From Hyphomonadaceae bacterium UBA4763 (GTDB lineage Bacteria > Pseudomonadota > Alphaproteobacteria > Caulobacterales > Aquidulcibacteraceae): a DNA stretch of 18,562 bases. Below, piece by piece: positions 1-7,205 of the stretch; positions within the stretch are counted from its first letter, which is position 1, and each line of letters starts with the position of its first letter. The position numbers were made by a program, and so were the translations under genes. Location of the stretch: assembly GCA_002403455.1 (NCBI GenBank), contig DHHV01000011.1:1-18562 (forward strand), read 5' to 3'. Below the pieces are notes generated by a model that worked only from the letters and a program-made list of their open reading frames with translations, had not been told where the DNA came from and searched no databases.

Positions 1-117
1 GCCAATAAAGAAATTTCCGGCGCCAATTTTGAGATCCTGGTCGGCTTTGAACTGACGCCCGAACAATTGGCGTTCAATACCGACGGCAAGAGATTTCGCT
101 TGCGCTACGAGGACTAA
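1..117 (+). CDS. 3' end of an unrecognised gene (partial)
   Basis: The first 117 bases are open in frame 1 and end in TAA at 115-117, leaving the last 38 residues of a protein whose start is off the left edge. The tail is mixed and hydrophilic and ends in KRFRLRYED. I see no membrane segment or recognisable motif and do not recognise the family. It is on the same strand as argS, and its last codons contain the GAGG that probably serves as the argS ribosome binding site, so the two are likely co-transcribed and perhaps translationally coupled. It does not look like the C-terminus of Dgt, a common argS neighbour in other alphaproteobacteria, but 38 residues are too few to be sure. Confidence 0.55.
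   Translation, partial: ANKEISGANFEILVGFELTPEQLAFNTDGKRFRLRYED
109..112 (+). promoter_or_regulatory. Shine-Dalgarno for the TTG start of argS
   Basis: GAGG lies inside the end of the upstream gene, 8 nt before TTG at 121. It is the only good ribosome binding site near the beginning of the ArgS homology and supports the non-ATG start. Confidence 0.55.
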
Positions 118-120
118 CCT

Positions 121-1887
121 TTGGTCCAGCTTGCTGTGGTCTTGGAAGAGCGCCTGCGCGCTGCCTTTGCGCGTGCCGGTATCCCCGGTCAATTCGGCGC
201 GGTCCGCGCCTCGGATCGTCCGGACCTTGCCGATTTTCAGTGTAATGATTGCATGGCGGCGGCCAAAGCGATGGGGAAGCCGCCGCGCGAGGTCGCCCAA
301 AGCGTCGTTGCGGCCTATCAGGCGATCGATCCGGTCGGCGCCGCGCAGATCGAGATCGCTGGCCCCGGCTTCTTGAACCTGGTTGTCGGACCGGGCGCGC
401 TCAATGCGCGGATGGAAGCGCTGTCCGCTGACCCGCAAGCCGGCCTTTTCACGCGCCCAGCGCCCCGCCGGGTCGTCATCGATTTTTGCGGTCCGAATGT
501 CGCCAAGGCGATGCATGTCGGGCATTTGCGCTCGACGATCATCGGCGACAGCCTGCAGAGACTGTTCCGTGCCTGCGGCGATCATGTCACCAGCGACATC
601 CATATGGGCGATTGGGGCCTGCAAATGGGCCAATTGATCGCCGGCCTTGCCGCCGAACAACCCGATCTGCCCTTTTTTGCCGACGGCGATGGGCCGTTTC
701 CCGCGCAATCGCCGGTGACCCTCGAGGATTTGGAGCGGCTTTATCCGCTCGCCAGCGCGCAATCGAAAGCCGATCCGCAATTTCGTGAGACCGCGCGGCG
801 GGCCACCGCTCAATTGCAAGCCGGCCGGCCCGGCTATCGCGCCTTGTGGCGACATTTTGTGGCTGTCACCCGCGCCAGTTTGACGCGCGAATTGGCAGTC
901 CTCGATGTGCATTTTGACCTGTGGAAAGGCGAATCGGACGTCGATTCGATCATTGCCGGCATGGTCGACGACCTTACCGCGCGCGGGCTGGCCGAGCGCG
1001 ATGCCGGCGCGCTGATCGTTCGCGTTGCCGAGCCGACCGACAAAAAGGATATCGCGCCGCTGATCTTGCTGTCGTCCGAAGGCTCGGCGCTTTATCACAC
1101 CACCGATTTGGCGACGATCCTCGATCGTCGGCAAAGCTTGGATCCCGATCTTTTCTTGTATGTCGTCGATCAGCGCCAGGCCGAGCATTTTGAACAGGTG
1201 TTTCGCGCCGCCGCCCAAGCCGGCTACGCGCCGCGCGACGCCCTCGAACATATCGGCTTTGGCACGATGAACGGGCCGGACGGCAAACCGTTCAAGACCC
1301 GGGCGGGTGGGGTCATCAAACTCGCCGATCTGATCGATTCGGCCCGCGACGCCGCCCGCGCGCGCCTGGACCAGGCCGGTTATGGCGGCGAGTTGACGGC
1401 GGAGGACCGCGACGACGTCGTCGAAAAAGTGGCGATCGCTGCGATCAAATTCGCCGATCTGATCAATCCGCGGCTCAGCAATTACATTTTCGATCTCGAC
1501 AAATTCGTTTCTTTTGAGGGCAAGACCGGGCCCTATTTGCTCTATGCCGCCGTGCGGATGAATGGGGTGCTGCGCAAAGCTGCTGATAATTCCATTGCGC
1601 CTGGCGCGATCGCTCTTGACCATCCGGCCGAGCGGAAATTGGCCCTGTGCCTCGACGCCTTTACGCTGGCGACCCAGCAAGCCTATGACAAGCGCGCCCC
1701 GCACGGCCTTGCCGATCATGCTTTCAGTCTGGCGCAGGCCTTTTCGAGCTTTTGGGCGGCCTGCCCGATCCTGCAGGAGACTGATTCGAATCGCCGCTCC
1801 AGCCGGCTGGCGCTGACCGCGCTCGCCGCCCGGCAATTGCAAATCGCTTTGGATATCTTGGGCATTGCGGTCCCGGCGCGGATGTAG
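121..1887 (+). CDS. argS: Arginine--tRNA ligase (ArgRS)
   Basis: Cytoplasmic class I aminoacyl-tRNA synthetase that attaches arginine to tRNA-Arg using ATP. The 588 residues match the usual family length of about 560-590. Residues 1-110 form the N-terminal Arg-S additional domain. The HIGH-type ATP site is HVGH at 132-135, preceded by GPNVAKAM. The MGDWGLQMG segment is at 162-170. The KMSK-loop equivalent KPFKTRAGG lies at 389-397; ArgRS enzymes often lack a true KMSK. The C-terminal DALR anticodon-binding domain (about 465-588) contains FEGKTGPYLLYA and ends in VPARM, the expected terminus. The start is TTG, with GAGG 8 nt upstream. It follows an unidentified gene by 3 nt and converges on a radical SAM gene with 5 bp between stops. 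The 'GPNVAK' signature differs from the 'SANPTGP' form I recall from Rhizobiales. Identity is certain; the exact start is likely. Confidence 0.97.
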   Translation: MVQLAVVLEERLRAAFARAGIPGQFGAVRASDRPDLADFQCNDCMAAAKAMGKPPREVAQSVVAAYQAIDPVGAAQIEIAGPGFLNLVVGPGALNARMEALSADPQAGLFTRPAPRRVVIDFCGPNVAKAMHVGHLRSTIIGDSLQRLFRACGDHVTSDIHMGDWGLQMGQLIAGLAAEQPDLPFFADGDGPFPAQSPVTLEDLERLYPLASAQSKADPQFRETARRATAQLQAGRPGYRALWRHFVAVTRASLTRELAVLDVHFDLWKGESDVDSIIAGMVDDLTARGLAERDAGALIVRVAEPTDKKDIAPLILLSSEGSALYHTTDLATILDRRQSLDPDLFLYVVDQRQAEHFEQVFRAAAQAGYAPRDALEHIGFGTMNGPDGKPFKTRAGGVIKLADLIDSARDAARARLDQAGYGGELTAEDRDDVVEKVAIAAIKFADLINPRLSNYIFDLDKFVSFEGKTGPYLLYAAVRMNGVLRKAADNSIAPGAIALDHPAERKLALCLDAFTLATQQAYDKRAPHGLADHAFSLAQAFSSFWAACPILQETDSNRRSSRLALTALAARQLQIALDILGIAVPARM

Positions 1888-1892
1888 AGGCG

Positions 1893-2990
1893 TCATGGCG
1901 CCGCCGCCGCAAAGTCGAATTGCAATTGCCCGCCGACCGGGCAGGGCGGCTTGAATTCCGCCGCCGGCGGCTCGAGCACATCCCGGCGCACATTGAGGCC
2001 CAAACGGACGCACGCCTTGTCAAACCGTTGGCGAAGCAGATCGGCATAGGCGCCCCGCCCGCGCTGACGCGTCGACCATTGCGCTTCATAGAGATTGCCA
2101 CCGCGCATGCCGCGCATCAAATTCAGCACGCGTTTCTTGCGGGCCGGGAAATGCGCGTCCAGCCATTCCTCGAACAGGCCCGCCACCTCGCCCGGCAAAC
2201 GCAGCAGCACATAACCGGCTCGGCTGGCCCCATTCTGGGCGGCGGCCTCCAGCAACGCTTCAAGCTCGTGATCATTCAGGGCCGGGATGATCGGCGCGGT
2301 CATCACGGTCACCGGGACGCCGGCGTTCGACAACGCCCGGATCGCGCCGAGTCGGGCCTTGGCGCTGCCAGCCCGCGGTTCGAGCCGGCGCAGCAAATCC
2401 GGGGATAAGGATGTTAGGGAAATGGCGACCCGCGCCAGACCTTTTTTCGCCGCCGCCGCCAATAAATCGAGATCAGCGAGAATGCGCGCCGATTTGGTGA
2501 TCAGGCTGAATGGATGATGGGCGGCGATGAGCGTTTCCAAAGTCTGCCGCGTCAGTCGATAGCTGGCTTCCGCCGGCTGATAAGGATCGGTAACGCCGCC
2601 GATCATCACCCTCTTTGGCGCATAATCCGGATCGGCGAGGTCGCGCGTCAAGGCGTCATTGAGGTTGGTTTTCGCAAAGATTTTCGTCTCAAAATCCAAT
2701 CCTGGCGAGAGCCCAACAAAGGCGTGATTGGGTCGCGCGTAACAATAAATACAGCCATGTTCGCAGCCGCGATACGGATTGATCGTTCGGTCAAATCCTA
2801 AGTCCGGGGACGCATTATAAGTAATGGCGGTTTGCGCAATTTCCGGCTGAATGCGCGTTTCCGGCGCCGGCGGCGGCGCAACGTCCTCGCCGAGTGCGAT
2901 CCCCCGCAGGCGCTGTCGCGCCTCAAACCGGCCCGCCGCATTGCTGACGGCGCCGCGGCCCTTCTGCGCCTGGAACGGAAACGGATCCAT
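1893..2990 (-). CDS. Radical SAM protein, PA0069/SplB-like family
   Basis: A 365-residue protein of the PA0069 family, related to the radical SAM core of spore photoproduct lyase (SplB). The substrate of the family is not established to my knowledge. After an N-terminal KGRGAVSN segment (residues 10-17), typical of the family, comes the 4Fe-4S motif C76-x3-C80-x2-C83 (CEHGCIYC) in the context NPYRGCEHGCIYCYARP. GGVTDPYQPAE at 131-141 is another family hallmark. The C-terminus is rich in Pro and Ala. I chose ATG at 2990 because GAGGAG sits 4 nt upstream and the protein then starts close to the conserved segment. A GTG at 3014 would add 8 residues but has no comparable binding site. It lies downstream of the F0 operon on the same strand, 118 bp after atpF, and could receive read-through. 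Family assignment is firm, function unknown. Confidence 0.9.
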   Translation of the reverse strand: MDPFPFQAQKGRGAVSNAAGRFEARQRLRGIALGEDVAPPPAPETRIQPEIAQTAITYNASPDLGFDRTINPYRGCEHGCIYCYARPNHAFVGLSPGLDFETKIFAKTNLNDALTRDLADPDYAPKRVMIGGVTDPYQPAEASYRLTRQTLETLIAAHHPFSLITKSARILADLDLLAAAAKKGLARVAISLTSLSPDLLRRLEPRAGSAKARLGAIRALSNAGVPVTVMTAPIIPALNDHELEALLEAAAQNGASRAGYVLLRLPGEVAGLFEEWLDAHFPARKKRVLNLMRGMRGGNLYEAQWSTRQRGRGAYADLLRQRFDKACVRLGLNVRRDVLEPPAAEFKPPCPVGGQLQFDFAAAAP

Positions 2991-2994
2991 GTTG

Positions 2995-3000
2995 CTCCTC
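2995..3000 (-). promoter_or_regulatory. Shine-Dalgarno for the radical SAM gene
   Basis: GAGGAG on the minus strand, 4 nt upstream of ATG at 2990. It favours this start over GTG at 3014. Confidence 0.6.
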
Positions 3001-3108
3001 GCCAACCGGAACACACATAGAACACAAATCGTAAAAGGTCAAACAGAGAACACTACGCGGTCAGCACAGGTGAGAGCGGTCGTAGAATCAACGCTTTTCT
3101 ATTCAAAT

Positions 3109-3645
3109 TCAGATGGTTAAGTGCGTCGCCGCGTCGGCAATCGCTTCGTCAACCAAGCTGACCCGCCGTTGGGCGTTGAGCGAGTCGCGCAATAAAATTT
3201 CGGCCCCGCCGCTGGCCGCGTCGGCGGCGACCCGGCGCAAGTTAGCCAGCACGACCGCTTCCTCTCGGGCGATGCGTTCTTCCGCCATTTTGGCGCGGCG
3301 CGCGATTTGGTCCTCCGCGCCTTGACGGATTTCGCTGAGGAGGCGGCCGGCCTCCTGGCGCGCGTTGGTGACGATCGCTTGGGCTTCGGCCTCGGCCTGA
3401 CGTTGGCGGCGTTCGGCTTGGGCCAGTAATTCCATCGCTTGTTCGCGCAACAACCGAGCCTGGTTGAGGTCGTCGCGAACCTTGTCGATCCGCTTGTCAA
3501 GCAAGGCGGCAATTTTGCTGGGCAACCGCAAATAAATCACGATTCCAAAGAATATGATCAACCCGACAAGCGCAAAGAACGTCGCGTCAAAAGCAAAACC
3601 AGCGCTGGCGCCATGCTCGGCATCCGCCGCAAACAGCCCGATCAT
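3109..3645 (-). CDS. atpF: ATP synthase F0 subunit b
   Basis: Peripheral-stalk subunit b of the F1F0 ATP synthase, an inner-membrane protein that holds F1 stationary against c-ring rotation. The protein has 178 residues: a short N-terminus, one membrane helix at about 22-39, then LRLPSKIAALLDKRID at 39-54, the usual b-family stretch. A long charged heptad-like coiled coil rich in Ala, Glu, Gln and Arg runs to about residue 150. It is the last gene of atpI-atpB-atpE-b'-b. Its ATG overlaps the stop of b' by 4 nt (ATGA), which implies translational coupling and fits the need for equal amounts of b and b'. I assign this copy as b and the upstream one as b' from gene order and from the 'LPSKIAALLDKRI' segment. 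No clear terminator is visible in the 118 bp that follow. Confidence 0.95.
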   Translation of the reverse strand: MIGLFAADAEHGASAGFAFDATFFALVGLIIFFGIVIYLRLPSKIAALLDKRIDKVRDDLNQARLLREQAMELLAQAERRQRQAEAEAQAIVTNARQEAGRLLSEIRQGAEDQIARRAKMAEERIAREEAVVLANLRRVAADAASGGAEILLRDSLNAQRRVSLVDEAIADAATHLTI

Positions 3646-4199
3646 GCCTTTGTTCCTTCCAAAATGGACCCGACCGACCGCTGCGCGTCCTCCGCGGAAA
3701 AGGACCCGCCGCTGACGCGTTCGGCCATGTCGCGCGCCAAATCCGCCGCGATCGCCTGAATTTCCGCCATCGCCGCGGCGCGTTGTTGGCTGAGGCGGGC
3801 CTGCGCCTGACCGATTTTCTGGTTGGCGGCGGCCTCGGCGGCCTGCAATTCGGCTTGCGCTTCGAGTTCGGCATTGCGCCGCGTGTCGGCTAACGTGCTG
3901 CGGGCTTTGGCGCGGGCGTTGTCAAGCGACGCCTCCAACGCCGCCGCTGTCTGCCGCGCGCGATCTTGCAGCCGCGCCGCCTCGTCAAGGTCATTGGCGA
4001 TGGAATCGCCGCGTTGCTCCAACACTCCGCCGATCTTCGGCAAAATATTGCGTGACAGCCACCAGTGCAGCGCCAAGATCACAATAATAATCCAGAAGAT
4101 TTGGCTGGCGAAAAAGGTGGGATCAAGCTGCGGCAAGCCGCCGCTGGTCGCCTCGGCCGCATGGGCGTCTGCTTCCGCCGCGAAGAATATCACCTGCAT
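3642..4199 (-). CDS. atpF2: ATP synthase F0 subunit b'
   Basis: Second, divergent peripheral-stalk subunit (b'), found in alphaproteobacteria, cyanobacteria and plastids, which pairs with b as a heterodimer. The 185 residues comprise an acidic N-terminus, then LDPTFFASQIFW at 25-36, a signature of alphaproteobacterial b'. This leads into a single membrane helix (about 29-48) and LSRNILPKIG at 48-57. A long Ala/Glu/Gln-rich coiled coil follows. Its stop overlaps the atpF start by 4 nt. It is separated from atpE by 230 bp holding strong inverted repeats, unlike the tight b'-b junction. The ATG at 4199 has no close Shine-Dalgarno (AGGGAAAG ends about 9-13 nt upstream). GTG at 4193 is an alternative. 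Genomes variously call this gene atpG, atpX or atpF2. Confidence 0.94.
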   Translation of the reverse strand: MQVIFFAAEADAHAAEATSGGLPQLDPTFFASQIFWIIIVILALHWWLSRNILPKIGGVLEQRGDSIANDLDEAARLQDRARQTAAALEASLDNARAKARSTLADTRRNAELEAQAELQAAEAAANQKIGQAQARLSQQRAAAMAEIQAIAADLARDMAERVSGGSFSAEDAQRSVGSILEGTKA

Positions 4200-4252
4200 G
4201 AGGCGGATCTTTCCCTAATGCTGCGGACGCCAAGTTTGCGGATCAAACGCGC

Positions 4253-4323
4253 GTGTCCTGAACCAGAAGTTCGTCCGATAATTGGGTCAAGTGTTTAACG
4301 AACTTCTGGTTCCAAAAGGACAC
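4253..4323. repeat. 71 bp imperfect palindrome in the atpE-b' spacer
   Basis: The left arm (4253-4274) and right arm (4298-4323) are reverse complements over 22 bp, beginning GTGTCC and ending GGACAC, with only a 4-nt insertion (CAAA, 4313-4316 region) in the right arm. The loop is 23 nt. Such a sharply bounded element resembles a REP or mini-transposable palindrome, or could act as a stable RNA hairpin in the atp transcript. I see no second copy in this window and no convincing target-site duplication, so the repeat class is unproven. The inverted repeat itself is directly visible. Confidence 0.85.
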
Positions 4324-4358
4324 TATAACTTATTGATTTCTAGTGTAGCTTAGATCCT

Positions 4359-4409
4359 GAAATTCGCTCAGAGCATGCCACGATTATAGGGCGAATTTCA
4401 AAATCGCCC
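4359..4409 (-). promoter_or_regulatory. Two mutually exclusive hairpins downstream of atpE
   Basis: In the atp transcript (minus strand), GGGCGA/TCGCCC (4404-4409 with 4389-4394, 9-nt loop) can form about 20 nt after the atpE stop. A competing 9-bp stem pairs GAAATTCGC at 4391-4399 with GCGAATTTC at 4359-4367 across a 23-nt loop. The two share bases and cannot coexist. Neither is followed by a U-run, so this is not a standard intrinsic terminator. TATAAT also occurs here on the minus strand (4383-4388) without a good -35. Possible roles are 3'-end protection of the atpE mRNA, or attenuation setting c-subunit excess over b/b'; both are inference. Confidence 0.4.
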
Positions 4410-4429
4410 CACTCGTCGCCGCGCGCGCC

Positions 4430-4651
4430 TCAGACGAAGATCAAGATTAGCGCTACCACGAATCCGAACAGACCCATCGCTTCGGCGAAAGCCGCGCCGA
4501 CGAACAAATTGCCGGTCTGACCCGCCGCCGCCGACGGATTGCGCATCGCGCCGTCGAGGTAAGACGCAAAAATATTGCCCACGCCGATCGCGGCGCCCAG
4601 CATGGCGAAACAAGCAAGGCCTGCGCCGATATATTTACCAAGTTCTTCCAT
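4430..4651 (-). CDS. atpE: ATP synthase F0 subunit c
   Basis: Proteolipid that oligomerises into the proton-driven c-ring in the inner membrane. The 73 residues form two membrane helices. Helix 1 (about 7-30) carries the small-residue packing motif ending GVGNIF. The polar loop is R37-N38-P39, as in other alphaproteobacteria. Helix 2 (about 48-72) carries the proton-binding carboxylate E57 in FAEAMGLFGF. I see no pattern suggesting sodium coupling, so H+ is assumed. AGGAG sits 6 nt before ATG at 4651, the best ribosome binding site in the operon, consistent with the high copy number needed. It follows atpB by 44 bp and is followed by the structured spacer before b'. Confidence 0.97.
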   Translation of the reverse strand: MEELGKYIGAGLACFAMLGAAIGVGNIFASYLDGAMRNPSAAAGQTGNLFVGAAFAEAMGLFGFVVALILIFV

Positions 4652-4695
4652 AATGCTCTCCTATAACCGCCGGATAATTTATCCGATCCGTATCG

Positions 4696-5457
4696 TCAAT
4701 GATGATGATCTTGCACGACTTCGCTAAGATAGAGGCAGGTGAGCAGCGCAAACACATAGGCTTGCAAACCCGCCACCAAAAATTCCAGCGCCGTCACGGC
4801 GACAACGCCGATGATCGGGAAAATCGCCGCGAACACTCCTAGGGCGCCCAATCCGCCCAAAGCGCCAACAAAACCCGCCAGCACTTTCAGCAGCGCATGC
4901 CCCGCCAACATATTGCCAAATAACCGAACGCCCAACGTGAACGGCCGCACAAAGAACGAGACGATTTCGATCGGGATCAAAATCGGCTGCAGCGCCCAGG
5001 GTACGCCCGAAATGACGAAACGGGAGAAAAACCCGAGCCCAGATCGGGCGATGCCGACCGTCAAGACGATCAAAAACGACATCAAGCCCAAGGTCAGGGT
5101 GACCGAGATATGGCTCGTTACCGTGAAGGCGTAGGGAAACATCCCGATCAAATTGCACGCCAGAATGAACACAAAGATTGTAAACACATAGGGAAAGAAC
5201 CGCATTCCCTCTTCGCCAGCTAGGCTGCGCAGCATTTTGGCGATGAATTCATACATCATCTCGGCGGCGACTTGCCCGCGATTGGGGATCATCGCCCCGC
5301 GCGCCGCTGCGCCAAGGCAAACGATTACCGCCAGTGCCGCCAACCCCATGAACACCACGGAATTGGTGACGCTGAGATCCAGTGTCTCATTGATCCGCAA
5401 CGGAATGAGCCGGGAAATCTGGAATTGATGAAGAGGATCGGTGGCTGCATTCAGCAC
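4696..5457 (-). CDS. atpB: ATP synthase F0 subunit a
   Basis: Membrane stator subunit that forms the two proton half-channels beside the c-ring. The 253 residues show several hydrophobic helices. The essential arginine is R178 in TLGVRLFGNMLAGH, equivalent to E. coli aArg210. H187 occupies the helix position associated with the proton channel. Q232 in GLQAYVFALL aligns with the conserved E. coli Gln252. The C-terminus ends in DHHH. The first in-frame start is GTG at 5457; the nearest ATGs are much further in (M37) and would remove the N-terminal segment. There is no strong Shine-Dalgarno before the GTG (AGGAAAG lies about 18 nt away), so translation may depend partly on the upstream atpI. It lies 48 bp after atpI. 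Confidence 0.96.
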   Translation of the reverse strand: MLNAATDPLHQFQISRLIPLRINETLDLSVTNSVVFMGLAALAVIVCLGAAARGAMIPNRGQVAAEMMYEFIAKMLRSLAGEEGMRFFPYVFTIFVFILACNLIGMFPYAFTVTSHISVTLTLGLMSFLIVLTVGIARSGLGFFSRFVISGVPWALQPILIPIEIVSFFVRPFTLGVRLFGNMLAGHALLKVLAGFVGALGGLGALGVFAAIFPIIGVVAVTALEFLVAGLQAYVFALLTCLYLSEVVQDHHH

Positions 5458-5484
5458 GAAGGTCTAGGCCTTATCTTTCCTGGC

Positions 5485-5502
5485 GCGCGGTCAGCGCGGT
5501 CA
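5485..5502. repeat. Tandem duplication of a 9-mer between atpI and atpB
   Basis: GCGCGGTCA occurs twice in direct tandem (5485-5493, 5494-5502), starting 3 nt after the atpI stop on the minus strand. It may be a slippage product that set the atpI-atpB spacing. No function is evident. Confidence 0.7.
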
Positions 5503-5505
5503 ACA

Positions 5506-5868
5506 TTATGAACTTGGGTGATCGTTCGACTGGGCATTCGCGGCTTGCGCAGAGGCGATCGCTTCCCGGATCGCCAACCGAACGCCAACGCCAAACCCCA
5601 ACAACACCCCCAAGATGATCCCGATCGGCGCGCTGCCGACCGTGCGATCAACCCACATCCCAATGGCCCCGCATAACAGCAGCGCCACCAACATACCGAT
5701 GACGATCCGCCATGCCATTTCCGCCCCACGGTGGGACGAACCCGAACTGGCGTTTTGCTCGTCAGCCCCCCGTCTTTGGCGTTGCGCCGCCTCAATCTGC
5801 GCACCCAGCGCGTCGGCGCGGTCGCGCAGCGCGGTTGGATCAGCGTCATCGTTTGGGGTATTGCGCAT
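5506..5868 (-). CDS. atpI: ATP synthase assembly/accessory protein AtpI
   Basis: Small membrane protein encoded first in F0 operons, implicated in c-ring assembly and Mg2+ uptake in other bacteria and not a structural subunit. The 120 residues begin with a charged, partly helical cytoplasmic N-terminus (1-50). Two membrane helices follow, about 53-73 and 81-100, in the order MAWRIVIGML, then GMWVDRTVGSAPIGIILG, then LLGFGVGVRLAIREA. This is the alphaproteobacterial AtpI arrangement. The ATG at 5868 lacks a strong Shine-Dalgarno but lies about 27 nt after the transcription start predicted from the candidate promoter at 5902-5930, which fits a short leader. It is followed after 48 bp by atpB. 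AtpI is poorly conserved, so the call rests on helix pattern plus position. Confidence 0.88.
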   Translation of the reverse strand: MRNTPNDDADPTALRDRADALGAQIEAAQRQRRGADEQNASSGSSHRGAEMAWRIVIGMLVALLLCGAIGMWVDRTVGSAPIGIILGVLLGFGVGVRLAIREAIASAQAANAQSNDHPSS

Positions 5869-5901
5869 TGCACTCGCGCCGGGGACCCGCCAGCGGCGCG
5901 G

Positions 5902-5930
5902 ACCCTAGTGGCGCGCCTTTGCAGCGTCAA
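5902..5930 (-). promoter_or_regulatory. Candidate promoter of the F0 ATP synthase operon
   Basis: Minus strand: -35 TTGACG (5925-5930), 17-nt spacer, -10 TAGGGT (5902-5907). The start would fall near 5895, about 27 nt before the atpI ATG. The -35 is close to consensus; the -10 is weaker. It is the best promoter-like match I found in the window. Confidence 0.45.
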
Positions 5931-6013
5931 GCGCGGCACGCTGCGATTTTCGTCTATCCGCAGGGCTGGCGTCCATCATGAACGCATAGGAGGGTTCCGA
6001 AAAGCGCTGTATC

Positions 6014-7117
6014 CTAAGCCGCCTCGGTGCCGAGCTTGGTGCGCACTTGCATGAAGCGCAAGACGCGCTTGGCGGATTCCTCGGGCACGTCTTGATAAAG
6101 TCGGCCAAGTTTTTCGGCTTGCGCAAACCCTTCGGCATCAGCTGAAATCAACGTTGCTATTGTCACAAAGCCCGCCCGATCAATGCCGGATCCGCGCGAC
6201 AAAATCGCCAAAGCGTCGAAATTCTTTTCTTCGAACACGCTACGCACCATTTGTGCAGGGGCGCCGGACAGCATTGCGAGCGCGTGAATAGCATGAGCCG
6301 CCTTTTTTTCCCGCAGCAAACGAACGATCAAGGGAGAATCGATCTTGCGCGTCGCGAACTCGGCGCGGATTTCATCGGCCGCGCGGCGATCAGCCTCTGA
6401 TTCGGCTGCATATTGTTGCATGATCGTTGATTTGCCATGTCGAAGCGCCGCTTCAAGCTCGGCTGGCGTAACGTTGTAATTGCGTTCGTCGATCAGTCGC
6501 CGCAACTTCTTTTCGACTTGGAAATATAGAGCATTGATGAGGTCAAGTGGCGCGTCTTTGCGTTTGACCAGCGGGGCTTGCAAGGCTGGCGCGGTCTGCG
6601 CCCGCTGCGTAATCTTTTCGAAACCCGTCCGACCGATTTTCGCCCCACTGTTTTCCATCAACGAGACGAGAACCTTATCGCCGGCATGATCGATCAGGGT
6701 TTCAGCAACCTGCTCGGAAATTGCGCTGCGTTTGGCGATGGCCAATTGGTGGTTGGCGGATTTATTGCGTACAACGTCAACAAGATCGGCGTCAGACAAC
6801 GCTTCATGTTTTGTAAGGATCGGCGCGGCAACCCCGGAATCTTCGTGTTTCGCCATCGCGCGGGCGAATTTCGGCGGAATGTAGGCCCCAGCGATCCGTT
6901 GCGTTAGTTCGCGCAGAGCTTCCGCTTCAAGCTCAAGCGCGATCCGCTCGGCGATGCCGTCGAGCAAATCCTCCTCCGCCGAGGTCGGGTCAGGTTTGCG
7001 CCCGGTAAATCCGTCACAGATCACCGTCAGCAATTGCCGACGTTTGTCGCTGGATTTCTCCTGCGCCAAGTCGAGTAACATTTCATAGCGAAGGGGTTTC
7101 GGCGCCGCTTTCGCCAT
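6014..7117 (-). CDS. DUF2336 domain protein
   Basis: A 367-residue, almost wholly alpha-helical soluble protein of the DUF2336 family, which is largely restricted to alphaproteobacteria. Its biochemical role is not established. The diagnostic region is at about 95-175: GVAAPILTKHEALSDADL, then NHQLAIAKRSAISEQVAETL, then VLVSLMENSGAKI. Its repeating helical hairpins resemble a HEAT-like scaffold. The C-terminal half (about 200-345) has more helical repeats (PLIVRLLREKKAAHAIHALA, AEGFAQAEKLGRLYQDV). There is no signal peptide or membrane segment. ATG at 7117 has AAGGA 6 nt upstream. It is divergent from the RusA-like gene (88 bp between starts) and lies upstream of atpI on the same strand, with a 145 bp gap holding the atp promoter, so it is probably a separate unit. 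Confidence 0.87.
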   Translation of the reverse strand: MAKAAPKPLRYEMLLDLAQEKSSDKRRQLLTVICDGFTGRKPDPTSAEEDLLDGIAERIALELEAEALRELTQRIAGAYIPPKFARAMAKHEDSGVAAPILTKHEALSDADLVDVVRNKSANHQLAIAKRSAISEQVAETLIDHAGDKVLVSLMENSGAKIGRTGFEKITQRAQTAPALQAPLVKRKDAPLDLINALYFQVEKKLRRLIDERNYNVTPAELEAALRHGKSTIMQQYAAESEADRRAADEIRAEFATRKIDSPLIVRLLREKKAAHAIHALAMLSGAPAQMVRSVFEEKNFDALAILSRGSGIDRAGFVTIATLISADAEGFAQAEKLGRLYQDVPEESAKRVLRFMQVRTKLGTEAA

Positions 7118-7205
7118 TGTTAATCCTTGTCCGTCTGGTAAGTCTGATCTGCAGGCTTGCGCCTTCGAACCACGCCTTTATGAAGGGTAGGCGCTGAAAA
7201 ATGTC

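Noticed and set aside
5451..5939. 162-codon minus-strand frame overlapping atpI
   Set aside because: Arg-rich shadow in another frame of atpI, which has the membrane-helix pattern expected for the operon.
5905..6138. 77-codon minus-strand frame between atpI and DUF2336, with a hydrophilic 24-residue end starting MMDASPADRRK
   Set aside because: It overlaps the end of the DUF2336 gene and the candidate atp promoter, has no Shine-Dalgarno and no recognisable family.
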